Below are positions 56,466 to 63,832 of a stretch of DNA of 64,000 nt, piece by piece. The position numbers and the translations under genes were made by a program. This DNA comes from Bacteroides faecalis (GTDB lineage: Bacteria; Bacteroidota; Bacteroidia; Bacteroidales; Bacteroidaceae). The notes under the pieces were generated by a model. That model saw nothing but the letters and a program-made list of their open reading frames with translations. It was not told the DNA's origin and ran no database searches. The stretch spans positions 62,001-126,000 of the forward strand of contig NZ_BHWB01000009.1 of assembly GCF_003865075.1 (NCBI RefSeq), written 5' to 3'. Positions within the stretch are counted from its first letter, which is position 1; every line of letters begins with the position of its first letter.

Positions 56466-56479
56466 GCGGAGAGACAGGG
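56466..56479. repeat. Left attachment repeat of the second element (tRNA-Ser 3'-end fragment)
   Basis: GCGGAGAGACAGGG is identical to the last 14 bases of the tRNA-Ser gene at 20230-20243 and in the same orientation, then diverges (TTTTGAACC against ATTCGAACC). By analogy it marks the distal end of an element inserted in a tRNA-Ser gene beyond the right edge. Confidence 0.6.
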
Positions 56480-56674
56480 TTTTGAACCTACAACTCTAAC
56501 CGCTTATATTTCAGCTACTTCGCTTTCAAAATTTCAAATAGGTAACGAAACAGTAACGATTTTCAGATGTTGGGCTTGTCCAACTTTGACCGCTGTTTGT
56601 CTGCCTAACTTTCGGGTTCAAAGATACGGCTTTCTTTTGAAACTCGCAAATATCTGATAATAAATATTTTTGGG

Positions 56675-56727
56675 TTAGTGCAAGGTGCAAGCTATATATA
56701 TAAATATATACTTGCACCTTGCACTAA
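56675..56727. promoter_or_regulatory. Perfect 17-bp inverted repeat upstream of the TetR gene
   Basis: TTAGTGCAAGGTGCAAG (56675-56691) and its exact complement (56711-56727) flank 19 AT-only bases apart from one C at each edge. It lies 70 bp before the TetR ATG. It has no T-tract on either strand, so a simple terminator is unlikely. A protein-binding site or cruciform is more plausible. Confidence 0.5.
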
Positions 56728-56797
56728 AAAAAAGCACTGGGGTACAAATGGTTAAAACAAAATCCGTATCTTCGTAACCGATTAAAAACAAACGTGT

Positions 56798-57412
56798 ATG
56801 ATAATAACTAACCGTGAAGAAGTAATAGATAAAGCGTTCGGCGTATTTGTCAGGATGAACTACGAGAAAGCAAGCATCATCACGCTTGCCAAAGCCTGCG
56901 GGGTGACAAAAACGGGTATCGTTTATTATTTTCCGCACAAGTTGGATTTATTCATGGCTGTGGCGGACAAATACGTGTTGCAAATGCACGAACCGGAAAA
57001 CAAGTTTGCCGCTCCTGCCGATACGTTGACGGAGTTCATCGGGCAATACGTGGCGGGAGTAGCCGCTTCCATGAAAAGGATTGTTGAACTGATTGGCGAT
57101 AATAGCAGCCCGCATGATTGTAGTCCTAACTTCTACTACTTTCATTTCCTGTCACAAGTGCGCATGTACTATCCGGGTATCAGGCAGAAAATTGAGAAAA
57201 TCTACCGACAAGACTATGACCTATGGGAGAAAGTCATACAGAAGGCAAAAGAAAGCGGGGAAATCAGGAGCAACACGGACGTGAAGAAAACGGCTATCTT
57301 GTTCCGGCAAATGTTTTTAGGACTGTCATACGAACAAGCATTTCTGAACGGTCTGAACGTGGACGAACTGGCAGAAAATTTTCGCCATATCTATTCGCTG
57401 CTTAAAGCCTGA
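56798..57412 (+). CDS. TetR/AcrR-family transcriptional regulator
   Basis: A 204-residue dimeric repressor. The N-terminal helix-turn-helix is clear (REEVIDKAFGVFVRMNYEKASIITLAKACGVTKTGIVYYFPHKLDLFMAVADKYV). The C-terminal ligand domain (about 70-200) is all-helical and not specific. It lies directly before the recombinase gene, with a palindrome TGAACA-GA-TGTTCA in the 95-bp gap, so it very likely controls the recombinase. GC content is higher than in the cassettes that follow, like the recombinase gene. Confidence 0.9.
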   Translation: MIITNREEVIDKAFGVFVRMNYEKASIITLAKACGVTKTGIVYYFPHKLDLFMAVADKYVLQMHEPENKFAAPADTLTEFIGQYVAGVAASMKRIVELIGDNSSPHDCSPNFYYFHFLSQVRMYYPGIRQKIEKIYRQDYDLWEKVIQKAKESGEIRSNTDVKKTAILFRQMFLGLSYEQAFLNGLNVDELAENFRHIYSLLKA

Positions 57413-57440
57413 TACTCTTTTGTTTTTTTAACCTCTATTA

Positions 57441-57485
57441 TTTTTGAACAGATGTTCAAAAAGTGATATTTTTATCTTATCTTTG
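57441..57485 (+). promoter_or_regulatory. TetR-type operator and promoter of the recombinase gene
   Basis: TTTTTGAACA-GA-TGTTCAAAAA (57441-57462) is a perfect inverted repeat with a 2-nt centre. A TATCTTTG -7 box follows at 57478-57485, and the recombinase ATG is 23 nt further on. The palindrome covers the -33 region, so a bound repressor would block the polymerase. Confidence 0.7.
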
Positions 57486-57507
57486 GAGCGAAGCAAAATT
57501 CAGCGAC

Positions 57508-58614
57508 ATGGATAAGGTTCAGAAACAGAGAGGAAGCATCGTTCTGTACAAGGAAGAAAGAAACGGTGCGGACTACATACGGATAGAGTATGTAAACAGT
57601 CAGGCTGTCGCCCTGCTGCTCGCCCAAGATACGGACGTGGAAAAGACAAGCAATAGTTCTGCCTACATACCTGCCACCGCTTTTAAACTGCCGGATTTCT
57701 ATGACCGCTATTCGCCCCACGCCTATATTGATTACAGCCGGGTTTACGTGCGGCATCCCAAACCTAAAAGGGAATACATACTGCCGAGAGGCTACCTCGA
57801 ACTGCTGGAACAGAAGCGGTACAGCCTTTCCACCATAAAAGCCTATAAAATCTATTTCAGCGACTTCATGGAATACCACAAGGGGCAAGACCTTGACCTG
57901 CTGACGGTCGAGGACATAAACAGCTATATGCTCCACATGGTAAAGGAAAAGCACATATCCGCCACCCAGCAGAACATGCGCATCAACGCTATCAAGTTCT
58001 ATTACGAGAAAGTCCGGAAAGGCAAGCGGCAATATTATGGCGGGATAGCCCGTGCAAAAGAGTACAAGGCATTGCCCGAAGTATTAAGCCGGGAAGAAAT
58101 GAAAAGCATCTTTGCACAGTTATCCAATCGGAAACACAGGTGCATGATTTCTCTTATTTACTCTGCCGGACTACGCCGAAGCGAACTTCTGAACCTGACA
58201 CCCCAAGACATCATCAGCGAACGGATGCTAATCAGGATTGCCGGAAAAGGCAAGAAGTGCAGGTATTCCCTACTGTCGGAAAAGCTGCTCAACGAACTAA
58301 GGGCTTACTACCGGGAATACAGACCGCAAAAATGGCTTTTTGAGGGCGAACAGGCAGGCGAACAATACTCGCCCAGCGCATTGGTTAAGATATTGAAAGA
58401 AGCGGCAAGGAAAGCCGGAATAAAGCATCGGGTACACCTGCACATGCTCCGGCACACGTTCGCCACCCACCTGCTGGAACAAGGGACAGACCTAAGAACC
58501 ATACAGGAACTTATGGGACATACCGATATAAAAACAACGGCAATTTATCTGCACGTATCGAACGCCTATAAAGCAAAAATCCCCAATCCGCTGGATTGTT
58601 TGGATGATGATTAG
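57508..58614 (+). CDS. XerD/IntI-like tyrosine recombinase of the cassette array
   Basis: Likely moves the downstream gene cassettes. The 368-residue product has an N-terminal extension of about 100 residues, a SAM-like core-binding domain (about 110-190, LLEQKRYSLSTIKAYKIYFSDFMEYH) and a catalytic domain with all six residues: Arg in SAGLRRSELL, Lys in AGKGKKCRYS, HxxR in LHMLRHTFATHLLEQG, His in LMGHTDIKTT and Tyr in AIYLHVSN. The end PNPLDCL resembles the SPLD ending of integron integrases and XerD-like relatives, but the extra helix typical of IntI is not evident. The ATG at 57508 is chosen because the longer frame (57463) begins upstream of the promoter. Confidence 0.88.
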   Translation: MDKVQKQRGSIVLYKEERNGADYIRIEYVNSQAVALLLAQDTDVEKTSNSSAYIPATAFKLPDFYDRYSPHAYIDYSRVYVRHPKPKREYILPRGYLELLEQKRYSLSTIKAYKIYFSDFMEYHKGQDLDLLTVEDINSYMLHMVKEKHISATQQNMRINAIKFYYEKVRKGKRQYYGGIARAKEYKALPEVLSREEMKSIFAQLSNRKHRCMISLIYSAGLRRSELLNLTPQDIISERMLIRIAGKGKKCRYSLLSEKLLNELRAYYREYRPQKWLFEGEQAGEQYSPSALVKILKEAARKAGIKHRVHLHMLRHTFATHLLEQGTDLRTIQELMGHTDIKTTAIYLHVSNAYKAKIPNPLDCLDDD

Positions 58615-58691
58615 ACAATGATTTAATAGTGAATAGGAACTACACCATAAGGTGCGTTTATCGAAAAATTACCAACAAATAGCGTACATAT
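58615..58691 (+). other. Gap between recombinase and first cassette (candidate primary insertion site)
   Basis: 77 bp without the hairpin repeat that separates all later genes. If the system works like an integron, the primary (attI-like) site should lie here. It contains CACCATAAGGTG, a small palindrome, but no sequence that I can tie to the cassette sites. Confidence 0.3.
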
Positions 58692-59114
58692 ATGAATGAT
58701 GTAACAAAAGTAAGAATAGTATATGAATGTAGCATAATAGGTATTGTTTTGCTGACATTCTTAAAAGGTATGTTCCCATACATGGGAGCATGGTGGCGAG
58801 TAGCCCTTATTGCTTCACTTGTAGGATTGTGGTTTTCACTATCTTATCTGAAACAGCATAATTATAAATGGGGGTTCAATTACATAGGAAATCATTTATA
58901 CATTAACCTCTTATTGAAAGTACAGAAGTGGTTTCAGAACGCTACAATCATAGCCTTATTGATACCTGTATTCTTAAAAGACCTCTTGTATAATCAATAT
59001 TGCTTAGTAGCATATATATTGCTTGTAGGTATGTTCTTGGGCGTGAAGCTGGCTACTTACACAGTAGAGTACGCTATATATAAAAGTAAATTCATTGGTA
59101 ACAAGGAAAGATAA
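58692..59114 (+). CDS. Cassette 1: small membrane protein
   Basis: A 140-residue protein with three or four hydrophobic helices (ECSIIGIVLLTFLKGMFPYMGAWWRVALIASLVGLWFSLSYL; ATIIALLIPVFLKDLL; CLVAYILLVGMFLGVKLATY). Not recognised. Membrane-located immunity proteins against pore-forming or envelope toxins often look like this, which is inference from context only. Its last 16 bases overlap the first hairpin repeat. Confidence 0.65.
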   Translation: MNDVTKVRIVYECSIIGIVLLTFLKGMFPYMGAWWRVALIASLVGLWFSLSYLKQHNYKWGFNYIGNHLYINLLLKVQKWFQNATIIALLIPVFLKDLLYNQYCLVAYILLVGMFLGVKLATYTVEYAIYKSKFIGNKER

Positions 59115-59145
59115 CCCCTGAATGGTGTTCCTTTCCAAACCATTA
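59099..59145 (+). repeat. Cassette-site repeat R1
   Basis: Starts TAACAA and ends CATTA. GGAAAG pairs with CTTTCC and AACCCC partly with GGTGTT, with unpaired AT on the left and CC on the right between the two stems. Confidence 0.75.
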
Positions 59146-59166
59146 TCAACCATAAAGCGCATAAAT

Positions 59167-59757
59167 ATGTACGAAGAATTTTTAGAAAAGAGCCTCAATA
59201 ATAAGAGGCAGGCAGTAGATGATACTTTTATTGCCAAATACGCCGATTTGTCCTACCCCGAACTGAATACTTTATGGCAGGAAGTCGGGCTGGGCAGTTA
59301 TTGTAATGGGCTGTTTAAGCTTATCAATCCGTCCGATTACCAAGATGTGATAAACTCCTGTTATGAGAAGGAAGATGACAAATCGTTTCTGCCATTCATG
59401 TGTACGGCTTTCGGCGATGTCTTTGCCTATGTAAAGAACCCAAGACTGAATAATTACGTTGTTTATCTGAATGTCAGATACGGAACATATTTAATACTTC
59501 CTGCCAATCTTCGTGCAATTTTTAATAAGGTAATGGTAAATCAAAGTTTCTTGAAAGGTTGGTTTGACTTAGAAAATTATCCTGTAATACAAGAGAAACT
59601 CGGAACTCCCGACAATGACGAATGTTTCGGGTATTCCCTACTGTTGGCTATGGGAGGAAGTGAGGACATTGAAAACATCAAGATAGTCAAGACTATTCCG
59701 TACATTGACATCTGCACACAAACAATCGGTGAATTTGAAGTTGCAGATAAATATTGA
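59167..59757 (+). CDS. Cassette 2: GAD-like / DUF1851 immunity protein (Tdi1-like)
   Basis: A 196-residue cytoplasmic protein. The N-terminal GAD-like domain reads FIAKYADLSYPELNTLWQEVGLGSYCNGLFKLINPSDYQDV. The C-terminal DUF1851 domain includes FLPFMCTAFGDVFAYVKN and ECFGYSLLLAMGGSEDIENI. This two-domain form is the one annotated as T6SS immunity protein Tdi1, which neutralises a DNase effector in Agrobacterium. Here it stands without its toxin, as expected of an orphan immunity gene. The ATG at 59167 lies 22 bp after R1; the longer frame from 59122 starts within the repeat. Confidence 0.8.
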   Translation: MYEEFLEKSLNNKRQAVDDTFIAKYADLSYPELNTLWQEVGLGSYCNGLFKLINPSDYQDVINSCYEKEDDKSFLPFMCTAFGDVFAYVKNPRLNNYVVYLNVRYGTYLILPANLRAIFNKVMVNQSFLKGWFDLENYPVIQEKLGTPDNDECFGYSLLLAMGGSEDIENIKIVKTIPYIDICTQTIGEFEVADKY

Positions 59758-59773
59758 GTATAGAACTGGTTGA

Positions 59774-59817
59774 TAACAACGCAGGATAACGGACGAGCCG
59801 TTCCCTGCTAACCATTA
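59774..59817 (+). repeat. Cassette-site repeat R2
   Basis: TAACAA...CATTA. Stems GCAGG/CCTGC and AACGG/CCGTT, separated by unpaired AT (left) and CC (right); loop ACGAG. Best-formed member of the family. Confidence 0.85.
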
Positions 59818-59838
59818 TGAACAATTAGAGTACACGAT

Positions 59839-60171
59839 ATGAGAAATGAAATTTTACAGTTGAAAGATTTGGGTCGTATGCCTAATGAAAGCATCAATGA
59901 TACAGAGAGTATTGATGAATTAGTAAATACTTATGATGCCTTATTAGAACAAATACAACTTCCCATATCATTTGATGAAGCTATGGTGTTGGTACAAATC
60001 TTTCCTGAAAATGCTTTTTATGATTTGCAGTGGAGTTTATTAAAACTTGTAGAGTCTGTTTGCGTTGATGATGAGAATAAGTATATTCAGTTAATAAACT
60101 CTTGCCCAAGCCAAGAATGGCGGGACACTCTAAATGCTCGCTATGCAAATTATAAAAGGCACAAGGGGTAA
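59839..60171 (+). CDS. Cassette 3: small Imm30-like protein
   Basis: A 110-residue acidic helical protein: ISFDEAMVLVQIFPENAFYDLQWSLLKLVESV, then WRDTLNARYANYKR. The 'FP..' followed by a W-S-L-L-K-L-V-E helix resembles the Imm30 family of polymorphic-toxin immunity proteins; this rests on memory of the family pattern. It starts 22 bp after R2 and stops 11 bp before R3. Confidence 0.6.
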   Translation: MRNEILQLKDLGRMPNESINDTESIDELVNTYDALLEQIQLPISFDEAMVLVQIFPENAFYDLQWSLLKLVESVCVDDENKYIQLINSCPSQEWRDTLNARYANYKRHKG

Positions 60172-60181
60172 AGTAAGTTCA

Positions 60182-60228
60182 TAACAAGCCGGGATAACGG
60201 ACTAACGCCGTTCCCCGCCAAGCCATTA
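60182..60228 (+). repeat. Cassette-site repeat R3
   Basis: TAACAA...CATTA. Inner stem AACGG/CCGTT with loop ACTAACG, outer CGGG/CCCG, AT against C(C) unpaired between them. Confidence 0.8.
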
Positions 60229-60254
60229 CCGATAATAATAAAAACAAAGAAAAT

Positions 60255-60806
60255 ATGAACGAACGATATGCCAAATGTATTCCATTCGATAAGAATGTAA
60301 AAGGCAGGATTGGTGGCAATCCACCTAAATGTATAGAAGGACAAATCCCTTGCGATTATAAATTCTATGCAACACTGGTACATCCTGAAAAGGAGAACAT
60401 CATGCTTTCTATCATCATTCACCAAGATTATGACACTCTTATTGACAACAACATATATCCCTCAATAGCAGTCAAAGTAATAGAACATGAATTTTCCGAA
60501 ATTGGCAATTGTGCAGAAAAGCGAAACGCCAGCTTAGACATGTGTTCTATCAGTGAATATTCAGAAGATAAGGATAGTGAAAATATACTTGTAAAAATAG
60601 GTGGTGAACCTTCCCTTATCCAAGATGAAGAAAGCTATTATAAAGAATTAGAGAAACATGGTTTTTCTTTTTTCTTATCAATAGACGAGGACGGATATAG
60701 TGAAGATGTTACTATTGGCAGTTATCCTTTCGGATATGGAGCTTTGTATTTGTATAAGCGCTGTACAACCAATGAAATAATCGCAGGATTTTGGCAATGT
60801 TCGTAA
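60255..60806 (+). CDS. Cassette 4: hypothetical protein, possible immunity protein
   Basis: A 183-residue acidic cytoplasmic protein. The second half (LVKIGGEPSLIQDEESYYKELEKHGFSFFLSIDEDGYS...YPFGYGALYLYKR) recalls DUF1963/YwqG-like proteins, in which a KIGG.P motif and a late G-x-G-x-x-Y-x-Y strand occur. That family includes toxin-immunity members. The match is weak, so I leave the function open. It starts 27 bp after R3 and ends 12 bp before R4. Confidence 0.6.
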   Translation: MNERYAKCIPFDKNVKGRIGGNPPKCIEGQIPCDYKFYATLVHPEKENIMLSIIIHQDYDTLIDNNIYPSIAVKVIEHEFSEIGNCAEKRNASLDMCSISEYSEDKDSENILVKIGGEPSLIQDEESYYKELEKHGFSFFLSIDEDGYSEDVTIGSYPFGYGALYLYKRCTTNEIIAGFWQCS

Positions 60807-60817
60807 AAATATATCGG

Positions 60818-60863
60818 TAACATGCACCTGTTCCGCCTAACGGCGGCAAGCTGCAAACCATTA
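60818..60863 (+). repeat. Cassette-site repeat R4 (variant)
   Basis: Starts TAACAT and ends CCATTA. Stems TGCA/TGCA and CCGCC/GGCGG with a TAAC loop. The internal bulge differs from the AT/CC of the others (CCTGTT against CAAGC), so it is the most divergent site seen. Confidence 0.65.
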
Positions 60864-60888
60864 GTAGCAATCAGAAACAAATAGTAGT

Positions 60889-61836
60889 ATGGAACATTTC
60901 AAAGAAGTACCAGATGTAAATCGGTTAATAATATCTCCTCTCTATTTAAGAGAAGGATTAGAGTTTGCAAAAAATCAAGGCTATAATGATATTTTAATAT
61001 CAACGGACGACATCGGCATCAGTGGTGTTTCCTGTAAACACACATTAAATGTAAGTCTAATATGTGAATATGATTTTATTGAAACCTTGATTATTTCAGG
61101 GTACGACTTTACAATAGAACCATGCAATTTAAATCAACTAAGTGTTTTACCGCACTTAAAAAAATTGGGACTTTGGATTGACAAGGTCTTTACTATTGAT
61201 TTCAGTTTGTTTCCCAAACTTGAAGAATTGAAGTATTATCATACAAAACAAACAGAAAATGTAGATACTTTAATAAACTTGAAACGACTGCATATTTATA
61301 ATCTCAAATCAGAAGATTTGAAAGAACTGAAAAGCATGAATTTGTTAGAAGAACTGACACTATGGGATGCCAAAAATATAAATTTGAATGGTTTATGTCA
61401 ATTAACTAACATAAGAACGTTGGAGATTGTTCGTTCTCGAAAAATGATAGATATTAGAGGTTTATGTAATTCAAATAGACTTAAAGAATTATCATTATAT
61501 TATTGCAATAACATAACGGACATTAGTGTTTTGAACCGTTTATCAAGAGTTAAAATACTTAGATTACGTAACTGTAAACGACTTCAAGATTTAACCCAAT
61601 TAGTACCCAACAATACGATTAAGCAGATTAGTATTTCAAGTCTAAAAGACTTGAAATTTTTGGCAGGAATGAAGAAACTCAAATTCTTGCATTTTGATGA
61701 TGTAATTGATGGAGATATATCCCCATTATTGGACTCTTCTTTAGAGTTTGTAGGTATGGTTTCAAAAAAGAAATATTCCCATACAGAAAAGGAAGTGAAC
61801 CTAATACTGGAAAGAAACCGATTGAATAATAAATAG
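60889..61836 (+). CDS. Cassette 5: leucine-rich-repeat protein
   Basis: A 315-residue cytoplasmic protein built of about nine LRR-like units of 20-24 residues (LSVLPHLKKLGLWIDK, LINLKRLHIYNLKSEDLKEL, MNLLEELTLWDAKNINLNGL, LTNIRTLEIVRSRKMIDIRGL, SNRLKELSLYYCNNITDISVL, LSRVKILRLRNCKRLQDL). LRRs bind proteins. In this setting binding of an incoming toxin is plausible but unproven. No signal peptide. Very AT-rich. It ends 5 bp before R5. Confidence 0.75.
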   Translation: MEHFKEVPDVNRLIISPLYLREGLEFAKNQGYNDILISTDDIGISGVSCKHTLNVSLICEYDFIETLIISGYDFTIEPCNLNQLSVLPHLKKLGLWIDKVFTIDFSLFPKLEELKYYHTKQTENVDTLINLKRLHIYNLKSEDLKELKSMNLLEELTLWDAKNINLNGLCQLTNIRTLEIVRSRKMIDIRGLCNSNRLKELSLYYCNNITDISVLNRLSRVKILRLRNCKRLQDLTQLVPNNTIKQISISSLKDLKFLAGMKKLKFLHFDDVIDGDISPLLDSSLEFVGMVSKKKYSHTEKEVNLILERNRLNNK

Positions 61837-61840
61837 CTAC

Positions 61841-61885
61841 TAACAAACCGGGCTAACGCTTACAGCGTTCCCCGCTTAGCCATTA
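61841..61885 (+). repeat. Cassette-site repeat R5
   Basis: TAACAA...CATTA. Inner stem AACGCT/AGCGTT with loop TAC, outer CGGG/CCCG, CT against CC unpaired. Confidence 0.8.
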
Positions 61886-61903
61886 TAAACAGTAATGCAA
61901 AAT

Positions 61904-62653
61904 ATGAAACAGAAAATATACCATATCATTATCTTTTTACTCTTTTGGTTTTGTGGAGTAGCCTATTCACAAAATCCCAAAGCAGATATTTTGCAGCAAG
62001 ACCTTTCGGGCTTGTTTGACAATTTAAGCATGATTGGCATATTAGGAGAAGATTGTAGCCGAATTGATATTCATATTACCGAAGTTCGGAAAATGGATAG
62101 TAGAGAATATGAGATAAAGGGTATCAGTCGTACCCGATTATCCGTAATCTGTCCGTTTAAGGGAAAGGTTTGTGTAGATAGCATTTCTTCCTGTTCCCAA
62201 ATGATAAAAAGTGAATATACGGAATTGGACGGTTTCATATACGGGTATTACTCGTTTGCGGAATACGGAGATAAACGATATAGCGGTACATTCTCCGGTT
62301 CTTTCAAGCAGGGGTATCGGATGAGCGGACAGCAAATAGAGAAAGGACGGAATGAAATAGCAGAACTGAAATTGAACTTATCTGAATATCGGGGTAAGTG
62401 GAAATCCGCAAAGGGACTGACAAAAGTCTGTTCTTGGGCAGATGAGATTATACCCGATACTCCTGCAAACTTCTGCCTGTTTAATGATGCAGGCGAATGG
62501 ATTGTATCACCGAAATATCGTAAGAATGGTTGGGAAAATCTATATAATGCCTATCACAATGAAAATCTGACAACGGACGAGATACAAAAGGCTCGTGAGG
62601 TGGAAGAACAGGAATGGTGGGTAAATAAAAGCCAATCATGCAAAGTAATTTGA
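61904..62653 (+). CDS. Cassette 6: exported protein of unknown function
   Basis: A 249-residue protein with a signal peptide (MKQKIYHIIIFLLFWFCGVAYSQ). The mature part has several Cys residues (CSRIDIHI, VICPFKGKVCVDSISSCSQM) that could form disulfides, a beta-rich middle, and FCLFNDAGEWIVSPKYRKNGWENLYNAYHN. Not recognised. A periplasmic immunity protein is possible, by context. The ATG at 61904 is preferred to 61895, which adds three residues; both are close to R5. Confidence 0.65.
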   Translation: MKQKIYHIIIFLLFWFCGVAYSQNPKADILQQDLSGLFDNLSMIGILGEDCSRIDIHITEVRKMDSREYEIKGISRTRLSVICPFKGKVCVDSISSCSQMIKSEYTELDGFIYGYYSFAEYGDKRYSGTFSGSFKQGYRMSGQQIEKGRNEIAELKLNLSEYRGKWKSAKGLTKVCSWADEIIPDTPANFCLFNDAGEWIVSPKYRKNGWENLYNAYHNENLTTDEIQKAREVEEQEWWVNKSQSCKVI

Positions 62654-62658
62654 GTTTA

Positions 62659-62704
62659 TAACAAAGCGTGATAACGCCTAACAGCGTTCCCCGCTTAGCC
62701 ATTA
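62659..62704 (+). repeat. Cassette-site repeat R6
   Basis: TAACAA...CATTA. Inner stem AACGC/GCGTT with loop CTAACA, outer AAGCG/CGCTT, unpaired TGAT against CCC between them. Confidence 0.8.
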
Positions 62705-62726
62705 CTAACAATACGAATAACTCTTT

Positions 62727-63119
62727 ATGATAAAATTCATTTTAGATGCGATGTATTATCAGATATTCATATTTAATAGGGATAAATTTATATTGGAAAA
62801 TCCACATGAGCGGACGATACAGATAATATGTGGAATATTATTTCTTCCTGTTATAGTATTGGCATATCTACTGATAGAGGAGAATTTCAATTATAAAACC
62901 CCTTTTGTGTTTTTCATCATAATCTATGTTTTATTATACAAGACATTCTGTTCGTATTATATCAAAAGGAAAAAAGGTATGGAAATTATAAGGAGTAAAC
63001 CTCTGATATTTAATAGCCAAAAGGTTTCTTCCTTCATATCATGGATGATTTATCCCATTTTGGTTGTATTACTTTATTTTATAATAACACATCGTCATTG
63101 GCTAAAAATTATACAATAA
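62727..63119 (+). CDS. Cassette 7: small membrane protein
   Basis: A 130-residue protein with three predicted membrane helices (TIQIICGILFLPVIVLAYLLI; PFVFFIIIYVLLYKTFC; ISWMIYPILVVLLYFIIT). Not recognised. Starts 23 bp after R6 and stops 17 bp before R7. Confidence 0.65.
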   Translation: MIKFILDAMYYQIFIFNRDKFILENPHERTIQIICGILFLPVIVLAYLLIEENFNYKTPFVFFIIIYVLLYKTFCSYYIKRKKGMEIIRSKPLIFNSQKVSSFISWMIYPILVVLLYFIITHRHWLKIIQ

Positions 63120-63135
63120 AGATTTAATAAGTTAG

Positions 63136-63180
63136 TAACAACGAAAGATAGCATCTGACGATGCTCCTTTCTAATCATTA
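63136..63180 (+). repeat. Cassette-site repeat R7
   Basis: TAACAA...CATTA. GAAAG/CTTTC and AGCATC/GATGCT stems with AT/CC unpaired and TGAC loop. Nearly identical to R8. Confidence 0.85.
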
Positions 63181-63191
63181 GATATAAAGAC

Positions 63192-63785
63192 ATGAGAATA
63201 TTTGTATTGTATTGTTTGTTCCTTTTCCCACTTAGCTATGTTATAGCGAAAAACGGCTATGTGGAACAAAATTCAGTAAAGTATCATTTTTTGACTGAAC
63301 AAGATACCCTTTATATAGAAACAGAAAAAACAGAATTTGAAACTCTATATAGGCTGTGTTTTAATCAGCACGATGAAAAGAAGGTCATTTTTGAGTTGAA
63401 AGCGGTAGATGATAGCAATATTGACTTCGTGCAAAGCTATACAATCAATGGAGTGAGAAAGTTTGATTGCTTTGCTGTGTATGATAATGTGGCAGACGGA
63501 AACCGTTTCCTGTTCTTTGATTATGAAAATCAAGCAGCTTACATAACGCCTACTTGTTTTTCCGGTTTCTATCCGATATGCAGTTCTGTGGACTTTTCAA
63601 AAACGGAAGTTTTATTACAAAATGAGCACTCCCATTTGAAACAGCTAAACGACACATTAAGTATTGATAGTAAAGTGGCTTATGTACCATTTAACTGTAA
63701 TAATCGAATTATAAAGGCAACTTTAGTTCCATATCCTCAAGCGAGAAAGGGCAATAGATATCTAATAACGAAAGATAGCATCTAA
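63192..63785 (+). CDS. Cassette 8: exported protein of unknown function
   Basis: A 197-residue protein with a signal peptide (MRIFVLYCLFLFPLSYVIA). The mature part is beta-rich (TLYIETEKTEFETLYRLCF, FLFFDYENQAAYITPTCFSGFYPICSSVDF) and not recognised. It starts only 12 bp after R7, and its last 20 bases form the left arm of R8. It is flanked by the two most alike repeats of the array. Confidence 0.65.
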   Translation: MRIFVLYCLFLFPLSYVIAKNGYVEQNSVKYHFLTEQDTLYIETEKTEFETLYRLCFNQHDEKKVIFELKAVDDSNIDFVQSYTINGVRKFDCFAVYDNVADGNRFLFFDYENQAAYITPTCFSGFYPICSSVDFSKTEVLLQNEHSHLKQLNDTLSIDSKVAYVPFNCNNRIIKATLVPYPQARKGNRYLITKDSI

Positions 63786-63807
63786 CGATGCTCCTTTCTA
63801 AGCATTC
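63766..63807 (+). repeat. Cassette-site repeat R8
   Basis: Starts TAACG (preceded by TAA) and ends CATT. GAAAG/CTTTC and AGCATC/GATGCT stems with AT/CC unpaired and TAAC loop. Overlaps the end of cassette 8. Confidence 0.8.
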
Positions 63808-63832
63808 AAGGCATTAGCTGTAATTATATGAC

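Noticed and set aside
56675..56727. The 17-bp inverted repeat as an intrinsic terminator
   Set aside because: No T-tract follows it on either strand.
59099..63807. Regular repeats between genes as a CRISPR array
   Set aside because: The intervals are hundreds of bases long and coding, the repeats vary in sequence, and no cas genes are present.
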